NCBI GenBank assembly: GCA_002298965.1
Contig: DBMN01000151.1
Coordinates: 1-18,409 of the forward strand
DNA: 18,409 nt
Reading direction: 5' to 3'
Origin: Rhizobiales bacterium UBA697
GTDB lineage: Bacteria; Pseudomonadota; Alphaproteobacteria; Rhizobiales; Ancalomicrobiaceae
Shown here: positions 8,264 to 14,785 of the stretch, in pieces
Position numbering within the stretch: position 1 is the stretch's first letter
Layout of the letters: the number at the start of each line of letters is the position of its first letter
Made by a program: the position numbers and the translations under genes
Notes under the pieces: model-generated
What the model was told of the DNA's origin: nothing
The model's input: only the letters and a program-made list of their open reading frames with translations
Databases searched by the model: none

Positions 8264-9634
8264 TCAGCAGTCGACCACGTTGACGGCGAGGCCGCCGCGC
8301 GAGGTCTCCTTGTACTTCGACTGCATGTCGGCGCCGGTCTCGCGCATGGTGACGATCACCTCGTCGAGCGAGACGAAATGGGTGCCGTCGCCGGCGAGCG
8401 CCAGCGTCGCCGCGGCGATCGCCTTGATCGCGCCGAAGGCGTTGCGCTCGATGCAGGGGATCTGCACCAGACCGGCGATCGGGTCGCAGGTCATGCCGAG
8501 ATGGTGCTCCATGGCGATCTCGGCGGCGTTCTCGACCTGCTCGTTGGTGCCGCCGAGCGCCGCGGCGAGACCCGCCGCCGCCATCGCCGCGGCGACGCCG
8601 ATCTCGCCCTGACAGCCGACCTCGGCCCCCGAGATCGAGGCGTTGCGCTTGAACAGCCAGCCGATCGCCGCCGCCACGTGGAGGAAGCGACGCAGCCCGT
8701 CGGGGCCGACCTCGGGGCGGAAGTCGCGGGCATAGCGCAGCACCGCCGGCACCACGCCGGCCGCGCCGTTGGTCGGCGCGGTGACGACCCGGCCGCCGGC
8801 GGCGTTCTCCTCGTTGACCGCCATCGCCCAGGCACCGACCAGATCGAGCGCCGAATGGGGCGGCAGCGCCGTCGCCGCGGTGTTGCCGAGGCGGCCGGCG
8901 AGCGAGCGGGCGCGCCGCTTCACCTTCAGACCGCCGGGCAACTCGCCCTCGGCCGCGAGGCCACGGTCGATGCAGTCGAACATGGCGGCGAGCACGCGGT
9001 CGACATGGGCTTCGACCTCCGCCTCGGAGCGCCGGGCACAGTCGTTCGCCCGCGACATCGTCGCGAGGTCGAGCCCGGCGGCCCGCGCCCGCTCCAGCAT
9101 CTCGTCGGCGTCGTCGAAGGGATGGGGCACCGCGGGACCCGCCGCATCGCTCGCCGCGGCGTCGTCGCCGTGACGGCGGACGAAGCCGCCACCGGTCGAC
9201 AGCCAGATCTCCTCGGCGACGACGCGACCCTCCGCGTCGCGGGCGGTGAACTTCAGCGCGTTGGGGTGGCCCGGCGGCGGCGTCTCGTAGTCGAAGACGA
9301 TGTCGCGGTCGGGGTGGAAGGGGATGTCCCGCGTGGCGCCGAGGGCGAGAAGACCGTCCTCGCCGGCGCGGTGGACGATCGCCTCGGCGCGGTCGGGATC
9401 GACGGTCGCCGGCCATTCACCGGCGAGGCCGAGGATCACCGCACGGTCGGTCGCATGCCCCTTGCCGGTGAAGGCGAGCGAGCCGTAGAGCGTCACCGTC
9501 AGGCTCGCGACGCGGGCGATCTCGCCGCGCTCGGAAAGCGCGGCGACGAAACTCGCGGCCGCCCGCATCGGTCCCACGGTATGGGACGACGAGGGGCCGA
9601 TGCCGATCTCGAAGATCTCGAAGATACCGATCAT
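8264..9634 (-). CDS. sdaA: L-serine ammonia-lyase (iron-sulfur L-serine dehydratase)
   Basis: This 456-residue enzyme deaminates L-serine to pyruvate and ammonia using a [4Fe-4S] cluster. The start MIGIFEIFEIGIGPSSSHTV with the GPSSSHTVGPM substrate loop is typical, so I chose the ATG at 9632-9634 over a frame extension of 12 residues. Cluster cysteines are C341 in SGAEVGCQGEIG, C383 in GMTCDPIAG and C394 in VQIPCIERNAFG, nearly the same spacing as E. coli SdaA. The chain ends in VNVVDC, and a C-terminal cysteine of this kind is known to cap the cluster in the Legionella enzyme. Alpha and beta domains are fused, as in proteobacterial single-chain forms. Its ATG overlaps the TGA of the upstream M20 amidohydrolase (ATGA, 9631-9634), so the two are translationally coupled. 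That suggests serine is a product or co-substrate of the same route. Confidence 0.95.
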   Translation of the reverse strand: MIGIFEIFEIGIGPSSSHTVGPMRAAASFVAALSERGEIARVASLTVTLYGSLAFTGKGHATDRAVILGLAGEWPATVDPDRAEAIVHRAGEDGLLALGATRDIPFHPDRDIVFDYETPPPGHPNALKFTARDAEGRVVAEEIWLSTGGGFVRRHGDDAAASDAAGPAVPHPFDDADEMLERARAAGLDLATMSRANDCARRSEAEVEAHVDRVLAAMFDCIDRGLAAEGELPGGLKVKRRARSLAGRLGNTAATALPPHSALDLVGAWAMAVNEENAAGGRVVTAPTNGAAGVVPAVLRYARDFRPEVGPDGLRRFLHVAAAIGWLFKRNASISGAEVGCQGEIGVAAAMAAAGLAAALGGTNEQVENAAEIAMEHHLGMTCDPIAGLVQIPCIERNAFGAIKAIAAATLALAGDGTHFVSLDEVIVTMRETGADMQSKYKETSRGGLAVNVVDC

Positions 9635-10788
9635 CGCGGCAGGATACGCTCGACGAGGGCGATCCACCACGAGGCGCCGAGGGCGAGCGCGGCGTCGTTG
9701 AAATCGTAGAGCGGATTGTGCAGCGAGGCGCGATGATCGGCGTCGCCGACGCCGAGGAAGCCATAGGCGCCGGGCTTTTCCTGCAGCATGAAGCCGAAGT
9801 CCTCGGCCGCCATCGAGGGCGCGCAGTCGGCGTTCACCGCCGCATCGCCGAGCACGGCGCGGGCCGCCGCGGCTGCCTCCGCCGCTTCTGCGGGCGTGTT
9901 GATGGTCGCGGGGTAGCGGCGCTCGTAGCGCAGTTCGGCGCGGGCGCCGTGAGCGGCGGCGACGCCCTCGCAGATCTCGCGCATCGCCGTCTCGATCCGG
10001 TCCTGGACCTCGGGCGACATCGACCGCGTCGTGCCGCGCAGGATCACGCCGTCGGGCACGACGTTCCAGGTGTCGCCGCCGTGGAACTGGGTGACGGAGA
10101 CGACGGCACGCTCGAGCGGGCTGAGGCGGCGGGCGACCACGGTCTGCAGCGCCGTGACGATCTCGGCGCCGACGACGATCGGGTCGATGCCGGTCTCCGG
10201 CATGGCGCCGTGGCAGCCCTTGCCGTGGACCTCGATCTCGAACGTGTCGAAGGCCGCCATCATGGTCGCGCCGTTGACGCCGAAGGTGCCGAGCGGCATC
10301 GCCGGCCAGTTGTGCAGGCCGAAGATGCGGTCGCAGGGGAACTGCTCGAAGAGCCCGTCGGCGATCATGCGGCGACCGCCGCCCTCGTTTTCTTCCGCCG
10401 GCTGGAAGATCACCCGCAGCGTGCCGGCAAAGGCGCGCGTCGCCGCGAGATGGCGGGCGGCGCCGAGCAGCATCGTGGTGTGGCCGTCGTGGCCGCAGGC
10501 GTGCATGCGGCCGGGATGACGCGAGGCGTGGGGCAGCCCGGTCTTCTCGGTGACGTGGAGCGCGTCCATGTCGGCCCTGAGACCGATGGTCGGGCCGGAG
10601 CCGACGGTCAGCGTGCCGACGACGCCGGTGCCGCCGAGACCGCGATGGACTTCGAAACCGTCCTCGGCGAGGCGCGCCGCGACGAAGTCGGCGGTGCGGA
10701 ACTCCTCGAAGGCGGTCTCGGGATGGGCGTGCAGATCGTGCCGCCAGGACCGCATGGTGGCGAGGAGGGCGTCGTCGAGTTTCACCAT
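9631..10788 (-). CDS. M20D-family amidohydrolase (hippurate hydrolase/N-acyl amino acid deacylase-like)
   Basis: This 385-residue protein belongs to the M20D amidohydrolases, cytoplasmic metal enzymes that remove acyl groups from N-acyl amino acids, hippurate or related amides. The opening RHDLHAHPETAFEEFRTADF is characteristic. Metal and catalytic signatures are HACGHDGHTTMLLG (H96, C98, H100, D101), FQPAEENEGGGRRMI with E132/E133, and GLHNWPAMPLG with H159. MAAEDFGFMLQEKPGAYGFL and SLHNPLYDFND come near the C-terminus. The frame is open for 65 codons further upstream, but the ATG at 10786-10788 has AGGGAA 8 nt before it and fits the family N-terminus. It is the first gene of a two-gene unit, its stop overlapping the serine dehydratase start by 4 bp. 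It is divergent from the LysR gene, the likely regulator. The true acyl-amino acid substrate is unknown. Confidence 0.92.
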   Translation of the reverse strand: MVKLDDALLATMRSWRHDLHAHPETAFEEFRTADFVAARLAEDGFEVHRGLGGTGVVGTLTVGSGPTIGLRADMDALHVTEKTGLPHASRHPGRMHACGHDGHTTMLLGAARHLAATRAFAGTLRVIFQPAEENEGGGRRMIADGLFEQFPCDRIFGLHNWPAMPLGTFGVNGATMMAAFDTFEIEVHGKGCHGAMPETGIDPIVVGAEIVTALQTVVARRLSPLERAVVSVTQFHGGDTWNVVPDGVILRGTTRSMSPEVQDRIETAMREICEGVAAAHGARAELRYERRYPATINTPAEAAEAAAAARAVLGDAAVNADCAPSMAAEDFGFMLQEKPGAYGFLGVGDADHRASLHNPLYDFNDAALALGASWWIALVERILPR

Positions 10789-10796
10789 GGCGGTCG

Positions 10797-10802
10797 TTCC
10801 CT
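10797..10802 (-). promoter_or_regulatory. Ribosome binding site deciding the M20 start
   Basis: AGGGAA on the minus strand, 8 nt before the ATG at 10786-10788. It supports the 385-residue form over the much longer open frame reaching 10983, which would run through the divergent regulatory region. Confidence 0.6.
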
Positions 10803-10909
10803 GATCGAAGAGAGGCGTCTGCGGCCGTCGCGGGCGGCGGGCCGATTGCTCATCTTTCGAGCGTGCCACGAGGAAGGCATGCCCGACATGCCCATGGATC
10901 TGTCCTTCG

Positions 10910-10926
10910 GTTGCGTTCCGTGCAAC
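10910..10926. promoter_or_regulatory. Candidate LysR-type binding site GTTGC-N7-GCAAC
   Basis: The dyad GTTGC/GCAAC with a 7-bp centre (GTTCCGT) lies in the 178-bp region between the divergent M20 amidohydrolase and LysR genes, 40 bp before the LysR ATG. It contains the T-N11-A core within a short dyad, the standard LysR-family box. The same 5+5 half-sites and spacing recur at 13803-13819, in front of the dehydrogenase operon. Binding by the adjacent LysR protein is inferred. Confidence 0.62.
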
Positions 10927-10966
10927 ACTCGGCCACCTCACCACCGCGACGGAGCGCGGCGCCGCC

Positions 10967-11890
10967 ATGGACGACCAACGCATCGCCTATCTCTTCGAAA
11001 CCGTCCGTGCCGGCAGCATCCGCGCCGCGGCGGAGCGGATGCGGGTCAACGCCTCGACGATCAGCCGGCAGATCGCGCTGGTCGAGAAGGATTTCGGCAC
11101 GCCGATGCTGGAGCGCCTGTCGCGCGGCATCCGCCCGACCGAGGCGGGGCGCATGCTGGTCGACTGGTGGGCGACGCAGCAGGCGGCGCGCGCCGACGTC
11201 GAGGAACGGATCCGCGAGCTGCGCACCTCCAGCCGCGGCACGGTGCGGCTGGTGATCGGCGAAGGCTTCGTCGGCGACCTGCTGTCGGGGCCGTTGCAGG
11301 ACTTCTGCCGCGTCCATCCGGGCATCGCCATGTCGATCGAGGTGATGGCGACCGCCGACATCGTGCGGGCGATCACCGAGGACGAGGCGCAGGTCGGTCT
11401 GGTCTTCAACCCGCCCTTCGACGAGCGGCTGCATTCGACCGCACGGATCCGCTCGTCGATCCGTCTGCTGGTCAACCGCGCCCACCCCTTCGCCGGCTCG
11501 GATCGCCATCCGACGCTGGCCGAGCTCACCCACGAGCGGGTCGGCTTCCTGACGTCGGCCTTCGGCGTGCAGCGGGTGATCGACGCGGCGCTGCGGCGGG
11601 CGGAGGTCGCGATCGATCCGATCATGCGGACCAATTCCTTCACCCTGCTGCGCCGCTTCGTCGCCTCCGATCTCGGCGTGGCGCTGATGCCGGCCTTCGT
11701 CGCAGTGCCGGAGATCGAGGAGGGGACGGTGGTGGCGCTGCCGATCGACGACGCGACGCTCGAGACCGCCGAGATCCACATCGTCACCCGTCACGGCCGC
11801 CAGTTGCCGGCGGCGGCGATGAAGTTCCTGTCGCATCTGCGCAGCCGGCTGCGCGCCTTCGGCGGCGCACCGGGCGAGACGGTGACCTGA
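10967..11890 (+). CDS. LysR-family transcriptional regulator
   Basis: This 307-residue protein has normal LysR length and layout. An N-terminal winged helix-turn-helix lies at residues 1-62 (IAYLFETVRAGSIRAAAERM, then RVNASTISRQIALVEKDFGT, with LERLSRGIRPTEAGRML). A linker helix and a periplasmic-binding-protein-like effector domain from about residue 90 follow, including VRLVIGEGFVGDLL and DLGVALMPAFVAVPEIEEGT. The ATG has GGAG 12 nt upstream, a little far, but no other start fits better. It is divergent from the M20-serine dehydratase pair with a LysR-type box between them, so autoregulation and activation of that pair are likely. A second copy of the box in front of the dehydrogenase operon suggests a wider role. 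Its stop codon (11888-11890) directly abuts the stop of the convergent threonine aldolase gene. The effector molecule is unknown. Confidence 0.93.
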   Translation: MDDQRIAYLFETVRAGSIRAAAERMRVNASTISRQIALVEKDFGTPMLERLSRGIRPTEAGRMLVDWWATQQAARADVEERIRELRTSSRGTVRLVIGEGFVGDLLSGPLQDFCRVHPGIAMSIEVMATADIVRAITEDEAQVGLVFNPPFDERLHSTARIRSSIRLLVNRAHPFAGSDRHPTLAELTHERVGFLTSAFGVQRVIDAALRRAEVAIDPIMRTNSFTLLRRFVASDLGVALMPAFVAVPEIEEGTVVALPIDDATLETAEIHIVTRHGRQLPAAAMKFLSHLRSRLRAFGGAPGETVT

Positions 11891-12925
11891 TCAGCCCGCC
11901 ACCGCGCGGATGTCGGCGATCAGCGCGTCGACCCGCGTCGGCTCGGCGTCCCAGGCGAACATGAAACGCGCGCCGCCGCCGATGAACGTGTAGAAGCGCC
12001 AGCCGCGCTCTCTGAGCGCATCGAGCGTCGCCTCCGGCGCCGACAGGAAGACGGCATTGGCCTCGACCGGGAAGAGCGGGCGGACGGTCTCGAGATCGGC
12101 GATGCCGTCGGCGAGGCGGCGGGCGCAGGCGTTGGCGTGCGTCGCGTTGCCGAGCCAGGCGCCGGTCTCGATGATCCCGACCCAGGGGGCGGCGAGGAAG
12201 CGCATCTTGGAGGCGAGCTGACCGGCCTGCTTGCAGCGGTAGTCGAAGTCGCGGGCGAGATCGCGGTCGAAGAACAGGATCGCCTCGCCGAGCGCCAGGC
12301 CGTTCTTCGCCCCGCCGAAGCACAGGACGTCGACGCCGGCGCGCCAGGTGATGTCGGCGGGCGAACAGCCGAGGCTGGCGCAGGCATTGGCGAAGCGGGC
12401 GCCGTCCATGTGGAGGCGCAGACCGAGTTCACGGCAGACCGCCGAGAGCGCCCGGATCTCCGCGATCGTGTAGACGAGGCCGGTCTCGGTCGGCTGGGTG
12501 ATGGTCACCGCCGCGGGCTTGGGGAAATGGATGTCGCGGCGGCTGGTGGCGAGCGCGCGGACCGCCTCGGGCGTCAGCTTGCCGCCGGCGGTCTCGACCA
12601 CCAAGAGCTTGGAGCCGTTGGAGAAGAACTCCGGCGCGCCGCATTCGTCGGTCTCGACATGGGCCGTCGAGGTGCAGATCACGCTGTGATACGACTGGCA
12701 GAGCGCCGCGAGCGCCAGCGAATTGGCCGCCGTTCCGTTGAAGACGAAGAAGACCTCAGCCTCGGTCTCGAACAGGCCGCGCAGGGCGTCGGAGGCCTTG
12801 GCCGTCCACGGATCCTCACCATACGCAAAAGCGTGGCCGGTGTTGGCGGTGATCATCGCGGCGACGGCCTCGGGGCAGGCCCCGGCATAGTTGTCGCTGG
12901 CGAATTGCTGCGGTTCCCGCACCAT
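11891..12925 (-). CDS. ltaE: Low-specificity L-threonine aldolase (PLP-dependent)
   Basis: This 344-residue protein is a PLP-dependent, fold-type I aldolase that cleaves L-threonine, L-allo-threonine and other beta-hydroxy-alpha-amino acids to glycine plus an aldehyde. The start FASDNYAGACPEAVAAM and the segment GHAFAYGEDPWT match the Pseudomonas-type family. The PLP-phosphate loop region is FVFNGTAANSLAL at about 61-73. The cofactor-nitrogen aspartate is D174 in LRLHMDGARFANA. The Schiff-base lysine is K207 in VDVLCFGGAKNGLALGEA, the same number as in the Pseudomonas enzyme. GGAG lies 8 nt before the ATG. It is second in a probable two-gene operon, 40 bp after the XRE-cupin regulator, so that regulator likely controls it. 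In vivo it could act on another beta-hydroxy amino acid; the family is promiscuous. The symbol ltaE is applied by family only. Confidence 0.92.
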   Translation of the reverse strand: MVREPQQFASDNYAGACPEAVAAMITANTGHAFAYGEDPWTAKASDALRGLFETEAEVFFVFNGTAANSLALAALCQSYHSVICTSTAHVETDECGAPEFFSNGSKLLVVETAGGKLTPEAVRALATSRRDIHFPKPAAVTITQPTETGLVYTIAEIRALSAVCRELGLRLHMDGARFANACASLGCSPADITWRAGVDVLCFGGAKNGLALGEAILFFDRDLARDFDYRCKQAGQLASKMRFLAAPWVGIIETGAWLGNATHANACARRLADGIADLETVRPLFPVEANAVFLSAPEATLDALRERGWRFYTFIGGGARFMFAWDAEPTRVDALIADIRAVAG

Positions 12926-12965
12926 GATGGTCGCTCCGGGCTCGTGTCGTCGATGAAAGGGGGGG

Positions 12966-13532
12966 TCAGGCGTGGATCACCACCAGCAGCGCGCGGGCCG
13001 GCATGTCGCCGACCGGAGCGATGCGATGGGGGACGTCCGCCGGATAGCGGGCGATCTCGCCGGCCTCGACGCGGCGGACGTCGCCGCCGCTCGTCACCTC
13101 GAGGGCGCCGTCGAAGACGGTGACGTGTTCGAAGGCGCCGCGCTGGTGCGGCGGGCTGTCGAGCTGGCCGCCGGGCTCGAAGGTCAGGTCGTACCACTCG
13201 GTGGTGCCGGCATAGTGCGGCGGCGACAGGATGCGCAGGGCGCAGAGCCCGTCGCGCGTCCGCATCTCCGGCACGCCCTCGTGCGGGATCACCTCGATGC
13301 GGCTCGCCAGCGCCCCGACGCCGGCGCCGGAGGTCAGCGCGCCGATGTCGACGTCGAGCGCGCGGGTGATGCCCCACAGCACCGCGAAGGTCGGATTGGC
13401 GAGCTCGCGCTCGATCTGGGAAAGCATCGACTTCGACACGCCCGAGGTCGCCGCCAACTGGTCGAGCGTCATGCCGCGCGCCAGCCGGGTGGTGCGGATG
13501 ATCGTGCCGATGGCGGGGACTTCGCTGGACAT
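12966..13532 (-). CDS. XRE-family regulator with C-terminal cupin domain
   Basis: With the ATG at 13530-13532 this is a 188-residue two-domain regulator. Residues 9-63 form a lambda-repressor-like helix-turn-helix (IIRTTRLARGMTLDQLAATS, then GVSKSMLSQIERELANPTFA). Residues 108-186 form a cupin barrel, with FEPGGQLDSPPHQRGAFEHV, an EGEI-like VEAGEIARYPADVPHRI and histidines H129, H136 and H169 that could bind a metal or ligand. The family senses small molecules, often amino acids or amines, and usually represses neighbouring catabolic genes. The frame is open to 13811, but GGAG 7 nt before the chosen ATG and the family N-terminus argue for this start. It is followed after 40 bp by the threonine aldolase gene and is divergent from the dehydrogenase operon. 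Two AT-rich palindromes in the divergent region are its candidate operators. Confidence 0.92.
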   Translation of the reverse strand: MSSEVPAIGTIIRTTRLARGMTLDQLAATSGVSKSMLSQIERELANPTFAVLWGITRALDVDIGALTSGAGVGALASRIEVIPHEGVPEMRTRDGLCALRILSPPHYAGTTEWYDLTFEPGGQLDSPPHQRGAFEHVTVFDGALEVTSGGDVRRVEAGEIARYPADVPHRIAPVGDMPARALLVVIHA

Positions 13533-13539
13533 GGGGATG

Positions 13540-13543
13540 CTCC
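13540..13543 (-). promoter_or_regulatory. Ribosome binding site deciding the XRE-cupin start
   Basis: GGAG on the minus strand, 7 nt before the ATG at 13530-13532. It supports the 188-residue protein rather than the longer open frame up to 13811, whose upstream extension has no domain character. Confidence 0.6.
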
Positions 13544-13555
13544 GTTTCGTGGCGA

Positions 13556-13571
13556 GTTCAATATATCGAAC
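13556..13571. promoter_or_regulatory. AT-rich palindrome, candidate XRE-cupin operator 1
   Basis: GTTCAATATATCGAAC is a 16-bp dyad with 7 of 8 pairs matching. It sits 23 bp before the XRE-cupin ATG and overlaps a possible -10 element (TATATT on the minus strand). That position fits autorepression. A related TTC-N8-GAA sequence occurs at 13727-13740. Confidence 0.55.
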
Positions 13572-13726
13572 TAATCCGCTTTGCAAGACACCGGAGAACC
13601 CGTAGAGCGGCGGCCTTGCGGAGACCTCTTCCGGCCATCGGCGCCGAAATCGGAGCAGATGCCGCCCTGACACGAGGCCGCGCGCGATGATCATCCGCAC
13701 GTTGCGGGACCCTTCGGCCATGGAAA

Positions 13727-13740
13727 TTCCAATATACGAA
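13727..13740. promoter_or_regulatory. AT-rich palindrome, candidate XRE-cupin operator 2
   Basis: TTCCAATATACGAA shares the TTC-N8-GAA frame and AT-rich centre with the site at 13556-13571. Its symmetry is weaker than that of site 1. It lies 158 bp before the dehydrogenase ATG, so the XRE-cupin protein may act on both divergent transcripts. Confidence 0.42.
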
Positions 13741-13802
13741 ACCTCACGAGGACGCCGTCGCCGTCCCGGCCGCGCAGGCTGTCCTGCAGAGGCTGCCCAA
13801 GT

Positions 13803-13819
13803 GTTGCGCACGATGCAAC
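13803..13819. promoter_or_regulatory. Second candidate LysR-type site GTTGC-N7-GCAAC
   Basis: GTTGC and GCAAC are separated by GCACGAT. Half-sites, spacing and the outermost centre bases (G and T) are identical to the site at 10910-10926 (12 of 17 positions). It lies 79 bp before the dehydrogenase ATG, a suitable place for LysR-type activation of the dehydrogenase/aldehyde dehydrogenase/transporter operon. Confidence 0.58.
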
Positions 13820-13898
13820 GTTGGGCGTTCGTGCCTCGTGTGCCGCGTTCCGCCCGGTCCGGTTAGCGTTCATCGATCGGACACAAGGGGAGCCGCAC

Positions 13899-14768
13899 AT
13901 GGCGACGATCGGCATCGTGGGTTTGGGCAACATGGGCCGCGGCATGGCCCTGACCCTGCAGCGCAAGGGCCATCGTGTCCTCGGCACGGATGCGTCGCCG
14001 GCGGCGCGCGCGGCACTGGCCGCCGAAGGCATCGAGACCCACGACGGGCTGGCGCCGCTGACCGCCGCGGCCGACGTGCTGGTCCTGTCGCTGCCGACGG
14101 CGGAAATCGTCGAGGCGGTGGTCGCCGGCCCCGACGGCATCCTCGCCCATGCCCGCGCCGGGCTCACGGTCGTCGACACCACCTCGTCGCATCCCGACAC
14201 CTCGCGGCGCATGGCCGCCCGCCTGGCGGAGGTCGGCATCGACTTCGTCGACGCCCCCGTCAGCGGCGGGCCGAAGGGCGCGATCACCGGCACCATGACC
14301 ATGGTGCTGGGCGGCGACGACGCCGTGGTGGCCAGGGTCGAGCCGATCCTCGCCGACATGAGCGCCAAGCGCGTCCACATCGGCCCGGTCGGCGCCGGCC
14401 ACGTCTGCAAGATCGTCAACAACCTGCTCTGCGCCGCCCATCTCCTGACCGGCGCCGAGGCGATGCGCATCGCCCGCGAGGCCGGCGTCGATCCGGCGCG
14501 GCTGCTGGAGGGCCTCAACGGCGGTTCCGGCCGCTCGGGCGTGACGCTGGTCAACTTCCCGACCTGGATCCTCAACGGCGCCTTCGATTCCGGCTTCACC
14601 ATGAAGCTGATGCGCAAGGACGTCCGTCTCGCCGCCCAGCTCGTCGACGAGCTCGGGCTCGACCTGCCGATGACGGCGGAGACCGCGCGGCTGTGGGCCG
14701 AGAGCACCGAGACGATCGCCGACGGCGAGGACTTCAACCGCATCGTGGACCTGCGGCAGAGCCGCTGA
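13899..14768 (+). CDS. NAD(P)-dependent beta-hydroxyacid dehydrogenase (3-hydroxyisobutyrate dehydrogenase-like)
   Basis: This 289-residue protein belongs to the beta-hydroxyacid dehydrogenase family, which oxidises 3-hydroxyacids (3-hydroxyisobutyrate, D-glycerate, L-serine-like compounds) to semialdehydes or runs the reverse reaction. The Rossmann motif is at residues 8-13 in IGIVGLGNMGRGMA. The substrate loop is FVDAPVSGGPKGAITGTM, about 116-133. The catalytic lysine is K171 with N174/N175 in GHVCKIVNNLLCAA. The C-terminal FTMKLMRKDVRLA contains K240-D241. The open frame begins 78 bp earlier, but the ATG at 13899 has AGGGGAG 6 nt before it and starts exactly at the Rossmann strand. It is the first gene of an operon with an aldehyde dehydrogenase 17 bp downstream, so a two-step alcohol-to-aldehyde-to-acid oxidation is plausible. 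The exact substrate cannot be assigned. Confidence 0.9.
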   Translation: MATIGIVGLGNMGRGMALTLQRKGHRVLGTDASPAARAALAAEGIETHDGLAPLTAAADVLVLSLPTAEIVEAVVAGPDGILAHARAGLTVVDTTSSHPDTSRRMAARLAEVGIDFVDAPVSGGPKGAITGTMTMVLGGDDAVVARVEPILADMSAKRVHIGPVGAGHVCKIVNNLLCAAHLLTGAEAMRIAREAGVDPARLLEGLNGGSGRSGVTLVNFPTWILNGAFDSGFTMKLMRKDVRLAAQLVDELGLDLPMTAETARLWAESTETIADGEDFNRIVDLRQSR

Positions 14769-14785
14769 ATTCGGAAGGCCGATCG

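Larger units (their letters stand above)
13533..13898. other. 366-bp divergent regulatory region between XRE-cupin gene and dehydrogenase operon
   Basis: No gene is supported here. On the minus strand TTGCAA and TATATT, 15 bp apart, form a possible but short-spaced promoter for the XRE gene, its -10 lying inside the palindrome at 13556-13571. Further along are a second AT-rich palindrome (13727-13740) and a LysR-type box (13803-13819). A strong ribosome site (AGGGGAG, 13886-13892) lies 6 nt before the dehydrogenase ATG. Two AT-rich islands in otherwise very GC-rich sequence make this the most complex control region of the window. Confidence 0.6.

Noticed and set aside
9718..11964. Plus-strand open frame of 748 codons crossing the M20 gene, the intergenic region and the LysR gene
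   Set aside because: It runs through a divergent regulatory region and two real genes in other frames, and its translation has no domain.
13533..13811. N-terminal extension of the XRE-cupin protein to 281 residues
   Set aside because: The extension is basic and featureless and would cover both AT-rich palindromes and the LysR-type box. The ATG at 13530-13532 has a good ribosome site and the family's usual start.
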